From an uncultured Clostridia bacterium (GTDB lineage Bacteria > Bacillota > Clostridia > Christensenellales > Pumilibacteraceae), in contig CAOJOK010000004.1 in NCBI GenBank assembly GCA_948440265.1, positions 19,716 to 83,715 on the forward strand: 64,000 nucleotides of DNA, in the 5' to 3' direction. The notes under the pieces are model-generated. The model searched no databases. It saw nothing but the letters and a program-made list of their open reading frames with translations, and was not told the DNA's origin. Positions 47,464 to 56,478 of the stretch are shown here, one piece after another (position 1 is the first letter of the stretch; each line of letters opens with the position of its first letter). Made by a program: the position numbers and the translations under genes.

Positions 47464-48282
47464 ATGTCGAAAATAATTGCGGTTGCCAATCAAAAGGGCG
47501 GCGTGGGCAAAACCACGACTTCCGTCAATCTCGCCGCATATCTCGCAATAATGAACAAGCGCACGCTGCTTGTAGACATCGACCCCCAGGGCAATGCTTC
47601 CAGCGGCGTGGGTATAGAAAAGCGCAGTCTGAAACACGCGGTATATTCCCTGCTGTGCGGCGACGCGAAGCCTTCCGAAGTCATACAAAAGACGGGCGTC
47701 GAGAAGCTCGACATAATCCCTTCCAACATCGACCTTGCAGGCGCGGAGGTGGAGCTTGTGTCGGCGCAGAACCGCGAAAAGGTGTTAAAGACCGCCTTAT
47801 CGCAGTTGCGCAATCTTTACGACTTCATCTTAATCGACTGTCCCCCCAGCCTCGGACTTTTAACCGTCAATGCGCTGACTGCCGCGGACAGCATACTCAT
47901 TCCCATTCAGGGCGAGTTTTTCGCGCTCGAAGGTTTGAGCCAGCTTATGAATACGATTAAACTTGCAAAGAAATATCTCAATCCGCCGTTGGAAATCGAA
48001 GGCGTCGTGCTGACTATGTACGACCCGCGTTCCAACCTTGCCAACTCCGTCACCGAAGAAATACTCAAATACTTCGGCAAGAGCGTTTTCCGCACGCGTA
48101 TTCCCAGAAACGTGCGTCTCGGCGAAGCGCCTTCCTACGGTTTGCCGATTATGCAGTTCGACCCCAAAAGCAGCGGCTCTTTGGCGTATAAGGCGCTTGC
48201 GGAAGAATTTTTGGCAAGAAACAAAGTCACGGACTATACACGCATAACAAATCTCAATTCTCTGCGCCGCAGACCCGTATGA
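47464..48282 (+). CDS. ParA/Soj-family ATPase
   Basis: A 272-residue deviant Walker ATPase: KGGVGKTTTSVNLA near the start, DIDPQGNASSG, DFILIDCPPSLGLLT and IRNVRLGEAPSYGLPI (RIPRNVRLGEAPS). It is close to chromosomal Soj/ParA by length and sequence. Normally the next gene is parB/spo0J; here it overlaps an AraC-type regulator by four bases, and no parS-like repeat or ParB gene is seen. AAGGAGG precedes the ATG. It may be a true chromosome-segregation Soj whose partner is elsewhere, or an orphan ParA. Confidence 0.93.
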   Translation: MSKIIAVANQKGGVGKTTTSVNLAAYLAIMNKRTLLVDIDPQGNASSGVGIEKRSLKHAVYSLLCGDAKPSEVIQKTGVEKLDIIPSNIDLAGAEVELVSAQNREKVLKTALSQLRNLYDFILIDCPPSLGLLTVNALTAADSILIPIQGEFFALEGLSQLMNTIKLAKKYLNPPLEIEGVVLTMYDPRSNLANSVTEEILKYFGKSVFRTRIPRNVRLGEAPSYGLPIMQFDPKSSGSLAYKALAEEFLARNKVTDYTRITNLNSLRRRPV

Positions 48283-49103
48283 GAGAAAAGATATTCAAAA
48301 AGCCGCCCGTGCTTCTGCGCGTCGGCAAAAACAAATCCGATTTCATACCCGTCGAGGCAGTATCCCCGGCGGATATCGTATTTTTCGGCAGAAGCGGCGC
48401 AACGCTGAAAATCGGCGAATACGAACTCTCCCCCGTAAGCGGAGACATAGTGGTCGTTTCCCGTCAAGCCGCTTACAGCGCCGACGTCAAAGACCTGCCG
48501 GCAGGCGGCGCGATTTTCGTAACGATTGACGGCGCGGAAATTTACGGCGATTACCGTTTTACGGGAGAGAGCGGTTTCCGCATAGTTTCGAGCGGCATAT
48601 ACCGCGGAATACTGGAAGCGGCGTTTCGGCAGTTATGGCGCGAACAGGACGACCTCTATCCCGAAAGCAACTTTGTTTCCGACAATCTCCTCAACATCAT
48701 ACTCGCGCTGACGACGCGGCTTATGCCGTTTGAAATACGTCCGAGAAAGTCGAGCGAAGTGGTCGGACGCGCAAAGGAATATTTCGACGAAAACTTTTTG
48801 AATGACGAAACGCTTTCGGACGCCTGCAAAAAGCTCAATCTCGACCGCTATTATTTGTCGCACGTCTTTCGCAGGCAGACGGGTATGCCGCCCAAAAAGT
48901 ATCTTATAGAGAAGCGGTTGGAATATGCCGAACAGCTTTTAAGAATGACGGACGACGATATAATCGTGATTGCCAAGCGGTGCGGCTATGACGACCCTGC
49001 ATATTTCTGCCGACTGTTCAAGCAGACGCGCGGCAGGACGGCGCTGGAATATCGTGCCAATTACAAGAAAAAGAAAGCGGAAGAAGAAAAACAGAAAAAA
49101 TGA
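48279..49103 (+). CDS. AraC-family transcriptional regulator overlapping parA
   Basis: A 274-residue protein with an N-terminal cupin-like half (SGATLKIGEYELSPVSGDIVVV) and a C-terminal AraC double helix-turn-helix (residues about 165-262: LSDACKKLNLDRYYLSHVFRRQTG, then IIVIAKRCGYDDPAYFCRLFKQ). The ATG overlaps the parA stop (ATGA), so translation is coupled. A Lys/Glu-rich tail follows. The linkage to a ParA ATPase is unusual. Confidence 0.93.
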   Translation: MREKIFKKPPVLLRVGKNKSDFIPVEAVSPADIVFFGRSGATLKIGEYELSPVSGDIVVVSRQAAYSADVKDLPAGGAIFVTIDGAEIYGDYRFTGESGFRIVSSGIYRGILEAAFRQLWREQDDLYPESNFVSDNLLNIILALTTRLMPFEIRPRKSSEVVGRAKEYFDENFLNDETLSDACKKLNLDRYYLSHVFRRQTGMPPKKYLIEKRLEYAEQLLRMTDDDIIVIAKRCGYDDPAYFCRLFKQTRGRTALEYRANYKKKKAEEEKQKK

Positions 49104-49118
49104 TTTTTCTTAAACAAA

Positions 49119-49160
49119 ACTCCGAGAGCTTTTGACGGCTGTCGGAGTTATTTTATTTTT
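49119..49160 (+). terminator. Terminator of the ParA-AraC pair
   Basis: AACTCCGA/TCGGAGTT stem with a T-rich tail, overlapping the end of hisC, which converges. Confidence 0.85.
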
Positions 49161-50193
49161 AAGGCAATGCTTTCAGATAGGTGTCCATTTCTTCGTCGCT
49201 TCCGACGGTCACTCTCGTATAATCGCGCACTCGTTCCGCGTCGAACCACCGCACTAAAATTCCGTTCTCTTTCAGTTTCAGATAGTCGCTTTGTCCGCCT
49301 TTGACAAACAGGAAATTCGTATCGGAATCCAAAACTTCTCTGCCGCGCCTGCGCAGTTCTTCGATTACCCGTTTGCGCGTCTTTATCACGGACGCAACGC
49401 AGTCTTTATGATAGCGCTCCGCCTTTACTGCGGCGACGCAGATTTCCTGACAAAGACTGTCCACGGGATAACTGTTAAAGCAGTCGCGCACCGTTTCCAC
49501 GGCTTTTATAAGTCTTTCGTCTGCTATCATATATCCGCAGCGTATGCCTGCCAGCGAATAGCTTTTGGAGAACGTCTTTATGACGGCGAGATTGTCGTAC
49601 CTTTCGATAAGCGGCACGGCGCTTGACGTATTCACGGCAAAATCGATGTACGCTTCGTCAACTATGACGGGTTTATCCCTATTGATTTCAAGCAGGCGTT
49701 CTATGCTTTCAAGCGGCAGAGACAGCGACGTCGGCGCATTCGGGTTGGCTATAATCGCGCCCTGTCCGCCCGTCAGTTTTTCTATGTCCACCGAAAAATC
49801 GCTCTCGTTTTCCGCGAATCCGTACTTTACGTCGAACAGGTTGCAATAGACGGGATAGAAGCTGTAAGTGATTTTCGGGAAAATCACTTTTCCGCCGTCG
49901 GGGTCGTAGAACGCGCGCACGGCAAATGCCAGAACTTCGTCCGAGCCGTTGCCGACAAACACGTTTTCTTCGCGCACTTTCTCTTTTTGCGCTATCGCCC
50001 TTTTCAACCGAGTCACGGCAAGGTCGGGATACAGTTTGAGTTGTCCGACGTCGAACCGTTTCGCGGCGTCCGCACATTCTTTTGCAGGCGGATACGGGTT
50101 TTCGTTGGTGTTTAGCTTTATGAATTTTCTCTGCGGCTGTTCCCCTGCCGTATATGGCGTTGTGCTTGCGGCAAACTTCGAAATCTTGACCAT
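49159..50193 (-). CDS. hisC: Histidinol-phosphate aminotransferase (HisC-like)
   Basis: A PLP-dependent fold-type I aminotransferase of the HisC group. The 344-residue protein has the opening IKLNTNENPYPP, the cofactor lysine in KTFSKSYSLAGIRCGY, the aspartate/tyrosine pair VDEAYIDF and the phosphate-binding Arg at the end of SYSLAGIR. No other histidine gene is nearby. Related cobC- or aspartate-type enzymes are alternatives. AGGAG precedes the ATG. Confidence 0.85.
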   Translation of the reverse strand: MVKISKFAASTTPYTAGEQPQRKFIKLNTNENPYPPAKECADAAKRFDVGQLKLYPDLAVTRLKRAIAQKEKVREENVFVGNGSDEVLAFAVRAFYDPDGGKVIFPKITYSFYPVYCNLFDVKYGFAENESDFSVDIEKLTGGQGAIIANPNAPTSLSLPLESIERLLEINRDKPVIVDEAYIDFAVNTSSAVPLIERYDNLAVIKTFSKSYSLAGIRCGYMIADERLIKAVETVRDCFNSYPVDSLCQEICVAAVKAERYHKDCVASVIKTRKRVIEELRRRGREVLDSDTNFLFVKGGQSDYLKLKENGILVRWFDAERVRDYTRVTVGSDEEMDTYLKALP

Positions 50194-50212
50194 AGTCGCT
50201 CCTTATAAAGCA

Positions 50213-50236
50213 AAGGCTTCCTTTTCGGAAGCCCTT
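50213..50236 (-). terminator. Hairpin between the PrsA-like gene and hisC
   Basis: GGGCTTCC/GGAAGCC-type stem with a five-base loop on the minus strand, followed by a weak T run. It is either a terminator of the lipoprotein gene or an attenuator before hisC. Confidence 0.5.
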
Positions 50237-50261
50237 GTGAATTTTTTGTTGACCTTTACCG

Positions 50262-52010
50262 TTAAGAATAAAGTTCCTTATATCTCTTTTGGAATTTTTC
50301 TACGGACTCCAAATCGTCTTCGTAGTATTTGAAAATTCTTTCCTGCAATGCGTTGAACGCCGCGTTCTTCTTGTTGTCGAGCGCCGTCTTTTCGATTACT
50401 TCGCGCACCGTCTTTTTCTTCGCAGGAGTGAGATAGTCGTTCAACGCCTTGACTTCGCCCGCTCTCGTTTTGGAAGCAAGATACATAATGTGAACGCCGT
50501 AATCGGTCACGACGTATTCGTCGTACAATTGACCGACTTCCAACTCGTCGTACATCTTTCTCGCCGCCGCGGCAAACTCATCCATATAAGTTTCGGTGTC
50601 GCCGTTGAGCTCTCTGCGCACGGCATATCCGTAATTGCTGCCGAACGCGCCCGAATCGGTGTTATATTTGTACGTCAGGCTGTCGAACGTGCGCTCCGCC
50701 ATTTCGGGGTTGTACTTATAAGTCGACATCTGCGATTTGATATCCGAGAATATCGCCTGTATGCTCATAGGATTGCTCAAATCGTCTTCGCCGTCCACGT
50801 GCGGATAGGAAACTATTTCGCGGGCAAGCTGTGCTCTGCGGTTTTTGATTTCTTCTTCCAAGTGATAGCCTTCGTTCTTGTAGGCGGTAAGCTCTGCTTT
50901 CTGTTCGTCGCTGAACGGAAGGAGAATGTGCTTGACGTAGAAATAGTTGTCGTTCGGGTTATACAAAACGTCGGTGCTGTCCGTCGTCATAGCCGTCTTA
51001 TATTCCGACTCGTTCGTATAGTTGCGCTTCTGCTCTCTGACGGTCACGTTGTACTGTTCGAGAATTTCTTCTTCGGTCACATTGACTCCGTCGGTGGCAT
51101 ACTCCTGCAAACGGTTTATTTTCTGATTGTCCGTCGCGTCCTTGCCGTAGAAATATTCCACGATATAGGTTCCGTTGCCTTCGCCCTTTTCGGGGTCGTA
51201 GTCTATGTCGTACAGCATAGGATATATGTCGTGCTCGCGGTTCTCGGCAATCAAGTTGCGCATTTTCTTTATGTCGGCGTCGAAATATGCCTTTTCGGTA
51301 TCCGTCGCCAAAATATCGTTTTCGATAAGCGTTTCGAAATAGTCCACCAGACGGCGCATTGCTTCGCGCTCGCGGCTGCGCTTGTCCTTATCGCCGCTCA
51401 TTGCGGGATAGGCGCTCTGGTCCGGAACCCACTTTTCCACTTCGGTTTCGTCTTCTTCTTCGTCGTCTCTCGTTTCTTCTTCGGGAACGGGGTACGTCGT
51501 GGACGTCGACTGGCTCTCGCCCGTGGACGGAGCAGGCTCTCCGTGGTCGGTATAGACGGACTTTATTCTCTCTTTGATTACGGAATCCAACGTGTTATAG
51601 ACCGATTCCATAACGGCGTTCTTGTCCTTCAAATCCCATTCGAGCTGTCCGAATGTTATCATCTTGTCCGCTTCGGTGAGCAGAAGCTCGCGGCGTATGA
51701 GCTGATTCAACAGATAGTCCACTATTTCTTCGGGGTCGGAAAGCCCTGTGGACGTGGAATAATTCTGCACCATAGCAATCAGTCTCGTCTTGTAAATCTT
51801 CTTTTCGGGCACGGAGAAATGCAGCGTCTCCAAGACCTTGCCGTTTTCGTCCTCGACGTTGTAATCGGCTTCGTATGCCGCTATCGTTGCCACGACCTGT
51901 TGATAATCTTTTTTATAATTATGCTCGAACAGAGAGCAGCCCGTCGCAAACAGACCGAGTGCCGCCGCCAGCACGACGCATAATGTCACTTTCAGAAAAT
52001 TTTTACGCAT
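50262..52010 (-). CDS. PrsA-like foldase lipoprotein with parvulin-type region
   Basis: A 582-residue lipoprotein. The signal peptide ends in the lipobox ATGC at Cys25 (LGLFATGCSLF). Residues 90-180 resemble the SurA_N/PrsA N-terminal helical region. An acidic linker with SESQSTSTT/EEETRDDEEEDE-type composition follows. The parvulin signature VKHILL appears near residue 365 and the terminal TDYGVHIMYL near 520, separated by an unusually long 150-residue stretch, so the parvulin domain has insertions. It probably helps fold exported proteins, anchored on the outer face of the membrane. Prolyl isomerase activity is uncertain. Confidence 0.78.
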   Translation of the reverse strand: MRKNFLKVTLCVVLAAALGLFATGCSLFEHNYKKDYQQVVATIAAYEADYNVEDENGKVLETLHFSVPEKKIYKTRLIAMVQNYSTSTGLSDPEEIVDYLLNQLIRRELLLTEADKMITFGQLEWDLKDKNAVMESVYNTLDSVIKERIKSVYTDHGEPAPSTGESQSTSTTYPVPEEETRDDEEEDETEVEKWVPDQSAYPAMSGDKDKRSREREAMRRLVDYFETLIENDILATDTEKAYFDADIKKMRNLIAENREHDIYPMLYDIDYDPEKGEGNGTYIVEYFYGKDATDNQKINRLQEYATDGVNVTEEEILEQYNVTVREQKRNYTNESEYKTAMTTDSTDVLYNPNDNYFYVKHILLPFSDEQKAELTAYKNEGYHLEEEIKNRRAQLAREIVSYPHVDGEDDLSNPMSIQAIFSDIKSQMSTYKYNPEMAERTFDSLTYKYNTDSGAFGSNYGYAVRRELNGDTETYMDEFAAAARKMYDELEVGQLYDEYVVTDYGVHIMYLASKTRAGEVKALNDYLTPAKKKTVREVIEKTALDNKKNAAFNALQERIFKYYEDDLESVEKFQKRYKELYS

Positions 52011-52083
52011 ATTACAAATCCTTTCTTATCCGATGGGTTTTAAAGGGGTGACAAAACCGCCGCCCGATTAAAGCAGTATAACA

Positions 52084-52112
52084 ATTATACATTATTATTG
52101 ATTAAAAATCAA
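52084..52112 (-). promoter_or_regulatory. Promoter of the PrsA-like gene
   Basis: On the minus strand TTGATT (52112-52107) and TATAAT (52089-52084) are 17 bases apart, overlapping the end of mfd. Confidence 0.65.
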
Positions 52113-55100
52113 TCGTTTAAACCCCTTTTTTGACGGCATTTCAACAAAAAGTTCAGCAGCCGCTTTCTGCCCGTCGTCCGGACATACGGTCTGTCCCCGT
52201 CGAAACCGACCAGCGTGCAGGAATCGGCTCTCGCCGTTTCGATTATATCTTCCGATATATCCATTGCCTTTTCGAAAAGCACTCTGCAGTCTTCGCCGCG
52301 CACGGATACGGACACGGCGTTTATATCCGCGGCAAGATTTTTTATGAGCGCGGCTTGCAGCAGGTTGTCCGCCTCCGCAGGCGGTTTGCCGTATATATCG
52401 GTCAACTCGCTTGAAATCGCCGCCCTATCTTCCGCCGAAGAAATCAGCGCGATTCTGCTGTACATACTCATTCGTTTTTCCGAATCCTCGACGTATGTTT
52501 CGGGCAGGTATGCCGGATAGTCTATCGTAAGCCGCACTTCCCTGCGCGGTTTGACTTCCTTGCCTTCAGCTTCCGCAACGGCGTCTTCCAGCAGTTTGCA
52601 GTATAAATCGTAACCGACTTTTTCGAGATGTCCGTGCTGTTCTTTACCGAGAATATTTCCCGCGCCGCGGATTTCCAAATCCGCCATAGCAATCTTGAAG
52701 CCGCTTCCGAACTCCGTATATTTTGTTATGGCTTCCAATCTCTTATACGCCGATTCCGTCAATATTCTGTCGGCGTCGTATGTGAAATACGCATACGCCA
52801 GACGGTTGCTACGCCCCACTCTGCCGCGAAGCTGGTACATCTGCGCCAAGCCCAATTTATCCGCTTCCACGACTATGAGCGTGTTTGCACGTGGCATATC
52901 TATTCCGTTCTCTATAATCGTGGACGCAATCAAAACGTCGTATTTGCCCGCGACGAAGTCGGACACCGTCTTTTCCAACAGACTTTCCGTCATCTGACCG
53001 TGAGCCACGGCAAACCTTACGTCGGGCAGAAGCTCTTTGAGTTTTGCCGCAAACGTATCTATCCCCGCCACTCTGTTATAGACGATGAAAGCCTGACCGT
53101 CGCGCCCGACTTCTCTCGTCACGGCGTCGGCGACAAGCGCGTCGGAATATTCGGTGACGAAAGTCTGCACGGGTATGCGGTCCGCAGGCGGCGTGTCCAG
53201 CACGCTGACGTCGCGAATATTGACCATTGTCATATAGAGCGTGCGCGGAATGGGTGTGGCGGAAAGGCTCAACACATTGACCGACGGTTTCAAAAGCTTG
53301 AGTTTCTCTTTATCCGCCACGCCGAAGCGCTGTTCTTCGTCCAATATCAGCAGTCCCAAATCTTTGAACTTCACGTCCTTGCCGAGCACCCTGTGCGTGC
53401 CCACGACGAAGTCTGTTTCCCCCGCTTCCAGCCGCTTTAAAGTTTCTTTGGTCTTTTGCGGCGAATCGAAACGCGTCAGCCGTTCTATGCGCACGCCGTG
53501 ACTTTGCATACGCTTCACCGCCGTTTCGAAGTGCTGGCAGGCAAGTATCGTGGTCGGCGAAATGAACGCCGCCTGTTTGCCGCAGGAAATGACTTTAAAC
53601 GCCAAGCGCAGGGCGACTTCGGTCTTTCCGTAGCCGACGTCTCCGCACAGCAGTCTGTCCATAACCTTGCCCGATTTCAGGTCTTTCAGACCTTCCCGAA
53701 CCGCCGTGAGCTGGTCTTCCGTTTCGGTAAACGGAAAATCGCTTTCGAACTCGTCCAAAAGGCAGTCGTCTTCGTCGTACTTATAACCGTGCGACACGCT
53801 TCTTTCGGCATAGAGCTTGACAAGGTCGAACGCCAATTTTTTGACGGACGCCCGAACCTTGCTCTTTACGCGCTCGAACTGCTCTCCGCCGAGCTTGCTC
53901 AACTTCGGTTTTTCGCCGCTCGCCACGAACTTGGACAGGCTGTCCATATTTTCCACGGGGACATACAATTTATCCGAGCCGCTGTATTCGATTATCAGAT
54001 AGTCGCGGAAGCTGCCCGTCATATTCATTTTTTCCACGCCTATGCACATACCTATGCCGTGCGTTTCGTGCACCACATAGTCGCCGACCTCGGGCACGGT
54101 GAATACGTCGTTCTTTCTTCTTCTCGGCAGTGTGCGCGAGCGTTTTCCGCCTATGTTATACGTCCCGATGACCGCACACTTGCTTTCGTGGAAAATGCCG
54201 CCGCGGTCGATTTTTTTCGCGTACAGGTTTATCCTGCCGCCGCCGTCCGAAAAGCCTATGCCGTTATCGGACAGAAAATCGCCGATGTTTTTGACCGCCT
54301 GTTCGTTGCCGCAGGCAATATGCACGGTATAGCCGCTTTCCGACCAATTCTTCAAATCGCTTGCCAGCGTGTAAAAATCGCGGCTGTAATCGGGCATTTC
54401 CATTCCGTTGAAAGTATGCACCGCGTCGGGGGCGAAGATTCGGTTATTGTTTATGAGGCGGTGGAAGGCTACGGCGTCGGCTCTTTGAAAATCGAAAACT
54501 TCTTCCTTTGGCAAAACGGAATCTTTCGCGAACTTCATTGTTTCGCCTGCTTTCAGAAGCGACTCGAAACGCTCGTCAAACTCCTTATACAGCGCCTGCA
54601 ATGTATCGTAAACCGTTTTCGCGTCGTCATACACGACCGCGGACGGACGCATATAACGAGCCAGCGAAAAACTTTTAAAAAGCGGACGCACATAGGACAG
54701 CGACAAATCCCGACTGCCGACGGCAAGTTTGACTTTTATGTCGGACGCCACGGAAAGCGCGCGCTCGCCCGTCGCCGCTTCCGTCAGCATAGCCATTGCT
54801 TTTTCCGCTTCCGACTCCGTGTAAAACACGTCGGTTGCAGGTATGACTTCCAATGCTTTTTCTTCGCCCGAAGAAAGATTGGTCGCCACGTCCACCTTTC
54901 GGAGCGTTTCCAGCTCGTCTCCGAAAAACTCCGCTCTCACCGCATAGTCCCTGCCCGTCGCCCAGACGTCGAGTATGTCGCCGCGCGAAGAAAACTGCCC
55001 CGCGCCTTCCGTCTGCGGCACGGATTTATATCCCATCAAAGCCAGTTTTTTCTTTATCTCGTCCAAGTCGTATTCTTCGCCGACGGCAAGCGAAAACGCA

Positions 55101-55486
55101 AACTTTGCCAAACTTTCGGGGTCGGGGTATTTCTGCATAAGCGCGGACACGGGCGCCACGACTATCTGCGCTCTGCCGCAGGCAATCTCGTACAGCGCGT
55201 GCAGTCTTTCTATCTCGCTTTCCGCCGACGTCATTTTTTTATAGACAAGCGTGTCCGTTCCCGACGGAAGCAGTACGGTGTTTTCGTTTAGACACTTCAA
55301 TTGCTCGAACGCCGTGCGCGCCGCGACCGCGTCTCCGCACACATAGAGCTTTCTGTCTTTAAGCGCCGCCGTGAAAAACGTTTTTTCGAAAAAGCGCGCG
55401 TCAAAAACCGAGACTTTTTTTCCGTCCCGGCTGTCTTTAAGCGCGGCGGCATATTCTCCGCCGTTTAAAATGTCATCGAGTTTCAA
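52109..55486 (-). CDS. mfd: Transcription-repair coupling factor
   Basis: Removes stalled RNA polymerase and recruits UvrA. The 1125-residue protein has a UvrB-like N-terminal half, the RNA polymerase-interaction domain (VGDYVVHETHGIGMC), the translocase with Walker A GDVGYGKTEVALR and LDEEQRFGV, the QLRGRVGRS motif, and the C-terminal TRCF domain. The start is taken as TTG 55486 (LKLDDIL), with CGGAG eight bases upstream; another TTG at 55537 has no binding site. It follows pth, as usual in Firmicutes. Confidence 0.95.
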   Translation of the reverse strand: MKLDDILNGGEYAAALKDSRDGKKVSVFDARFFEKTFFTAALKDRKLYVCGDAVAARTAFEQLKCLNENTVLLPSGTDTLVYKKMTSAESEIERLHALYEIACGRAQIVVAPVSALMQKYPDPESLAKFAFSLAVGEEYDLDEIKKKLALMGYKSVPQTEGAGQFSSRGDILDVWATGRDYAVRAEFFGDELETLRKVDVATNLSSGEEKALEVIPATDVFYTESEAEKAMAMLTEAATGERALSVASDIKVKLAVGSRDLSLSYVRPLFKSFSLARYMRPSAVVYDDAKTVYDTLQALYKEFDERFESLLKAGETMKFAKDSVLPKEEVFDFQRADAVAFHRLINNNRIFAPDAVHTFNGMEMPDYSRDFYTLASDLKNWSESGYTVHIACGNEQAVKNIGDFLSDNGIGFSDGGGRINLYAKKIDRGGIFHESKCAVIGTYNIGGKRSRTLPRRRKNDVFTVPEVGDYVVHETHGIGMCIGVEKMNMTGSFRDYLIIEYSGSDKLYVPVENMDSLSKFVASGEKPKLSKLGGEQFERVKSKVRASVKKLAFDLVKLYAERSVSHGYKYDEDDCLLDEFESDFPFTETEDQLTAVREGLKDLKSGKVMDRLLCGDVGYGKTEVALRLAFKVISCGKQAAFISPTTILACQHFETAVKRMQSHGVRIERLTRFDSPQKTKETLKRLEAGETDFVVGTHRVLGKDVKFKDLGLLILDEEQRFGVADKEKLKLLKPSVNVLSLSATPIPRTLYMTMVNIRDVSVLDTPPADRIPVQTFVTEYSDALVADAVTREVGRDGQAFIVYNRVAGIDTFAAKLKELLPDVRFAVAHGQMTESLLEKTVSDFVAGKYDVLIASTIIENGIDMPRANTLIVVEADKLGLAQMYQLRGRVGRSNRLAYAYFTYDADRILTESAYKRLEAITKYTEFGSGFKIAMADLEIRGAGNILGKEQHGHLEKVGYDLYCKLLEDAVAEAEGKEVKPRREVRLTIDYPAYLPETYVEDSEKRMSMYSRIALISSAEDRAAISSELTDIYGKPPAEADNLLQAALIKNLAADINAVSVSVRGEDCRVLFEKAMDISEDIIETARADSCTLVGFDGDRPYVRTTGRKRLLNFLLKCRQKRGLND

Positions 55487-55555
55487 AATAAATTCTCCGA
55501 AAAAATCGCAGTTTCGTTTATCGCGCGAACCGAACAATCGGCAGCCCGTTTAACA

Positions 55556-56083
55556 TTATGCGCGCAGGAGTTTGACGACCTCGTCCGCGGCGCTCTCTAT
55601 CATATCGTGAAAGCTCTGTCTGTCGGCTTTCGGCACGTCGGAAAGCACATAGTCGCCGAGCGGTACATTCTCGGGCGGTCTGCCTATCCCGAGACGCACT
55701 CTCGGAAAGTCCACGCTTTTCATAATCTCGATTATGTTTCTCATTCCGTTGTGCGTTCCGCCGCTTCCGTTCATACGAACGCGAACCGAAAGGCGCGGAA
55801 TATCTATATCGTCGAAAATCACGATTACGTCTTTTAAGTCCAGCTTATACTTATTCACAACCTGTTTGACGCAATGCCCCGAAAGGTTCATATATGTAAG
55901 CGGCTTTACTATCAAAAGCCGCTCGCCTTCGAAATTGCCTTCGGCAATCAAGCCGTCGCATTCCTTTTTTTTGAACTTAAACGACAGCCTGTCCGCCAGA
56001 CACTCCGCAGTCAAAAAACCCATATTGTGATAGGTATAGGCATACTTGTCTCCGAAATTGCCGAGACCGAAAACCGCTTTCAT
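55556..56083 (-). CDS. pth: Peptidyl-tRNA hydrolase
   Basis: Frees tRNA from peptidyl-tRNA dropped by the ribosome. The 175-residue protein keeps Asn9 (GLGNFG), the catalytic His19 (TYHNMGF), FDDIDIP and GGTHNGMRNI, all standard. It lies 3 bases after the DUF1858 gene and before mfd. Confidence 0.96.
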   Translation of the reverse strand: MKAVFGLGNFGDKYAYTYHNMGFLTAECLADRLSFKFKKKECDGLIAEGNFEGERLLIVKPLTYMNLSGHCVKQVVNKYKLDLKDVIVIFDDIDIPRLSVRVRMNGSGGTHNGMRNIIEIMKSVDFPRVRLGIGRPPENVPLGDYVLSDVPKADRQSFHDMIESAADEVVKLLRA

Positions 56084-56086
56084 CTT

Positions 56087-56287
56087 TTAGTTGTTCTCGG
56101 CGAAATCGTTCAATGCCGTAAGCATTTCTTCCAATTCGATTCCGTGTGCGGCAGCCGCCTGCTCCACCGTTTCGCCGCGGCTTATGGGGCAGCCGAGGCA
56201 GTGCATTCCGAACTGCTGAAAAACGGGCGCGATGTCGGGGCAAACGCCGAGCACTTCCGCTATCGTCATATCTTTATTGATTGTCAT
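56087..56287 (-). CDS. DUF1858 domain protein
   Basis: A 66-residue protein that is one DUF1858 domain: MTIAEVLGVCPDIAPVFQQFGMHCLGCPIS, then GETVEQAAAAHGI. The two cysteines of HCLGCP are typical and suggest a redox or metal site; the family's function is not settled. The start is ATG 56287 after GGAGG; the longer frame to 56515 crosses the promoter. It is the first gene of the pth-mfd transcript. Confidence 0.9.
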   Translation of the reverse strand: MTINKDMTIAEVLGVCPDIAPVFQQFGMHCLGCPISRGETVEQAAAAHGIELEEMLTALNDFAENN

Positions 56288-56329
56288 TTTCAATACCTCC
56301 GTATAATATGTTTTGAGTTTACTCGCTAT

Positions 56330-56358
56330 ATTATATACTCGTTTGCCGCAAAAGTCAA
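56330..56358 (-). promoter_or_regulatory. Promoter of the DUF1858-pth-mfd operon
   Basis: On the minus strand TTGACT (56358-56353) and TATAAT (56335-56330) are 17 bases apart. Confidence 0.7.
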
Positions 56359-56478
56359 GCGGGAATTTAAAAGGGCGCGCGGCGGAAATCGGCAGACAAC
56401 GCTCCGCTTTCGGCATAACGCCGACAAAATCGGCATATTTATAATTATCCCCAAAATTGCGCTTTAAGAGGTCGGTAA

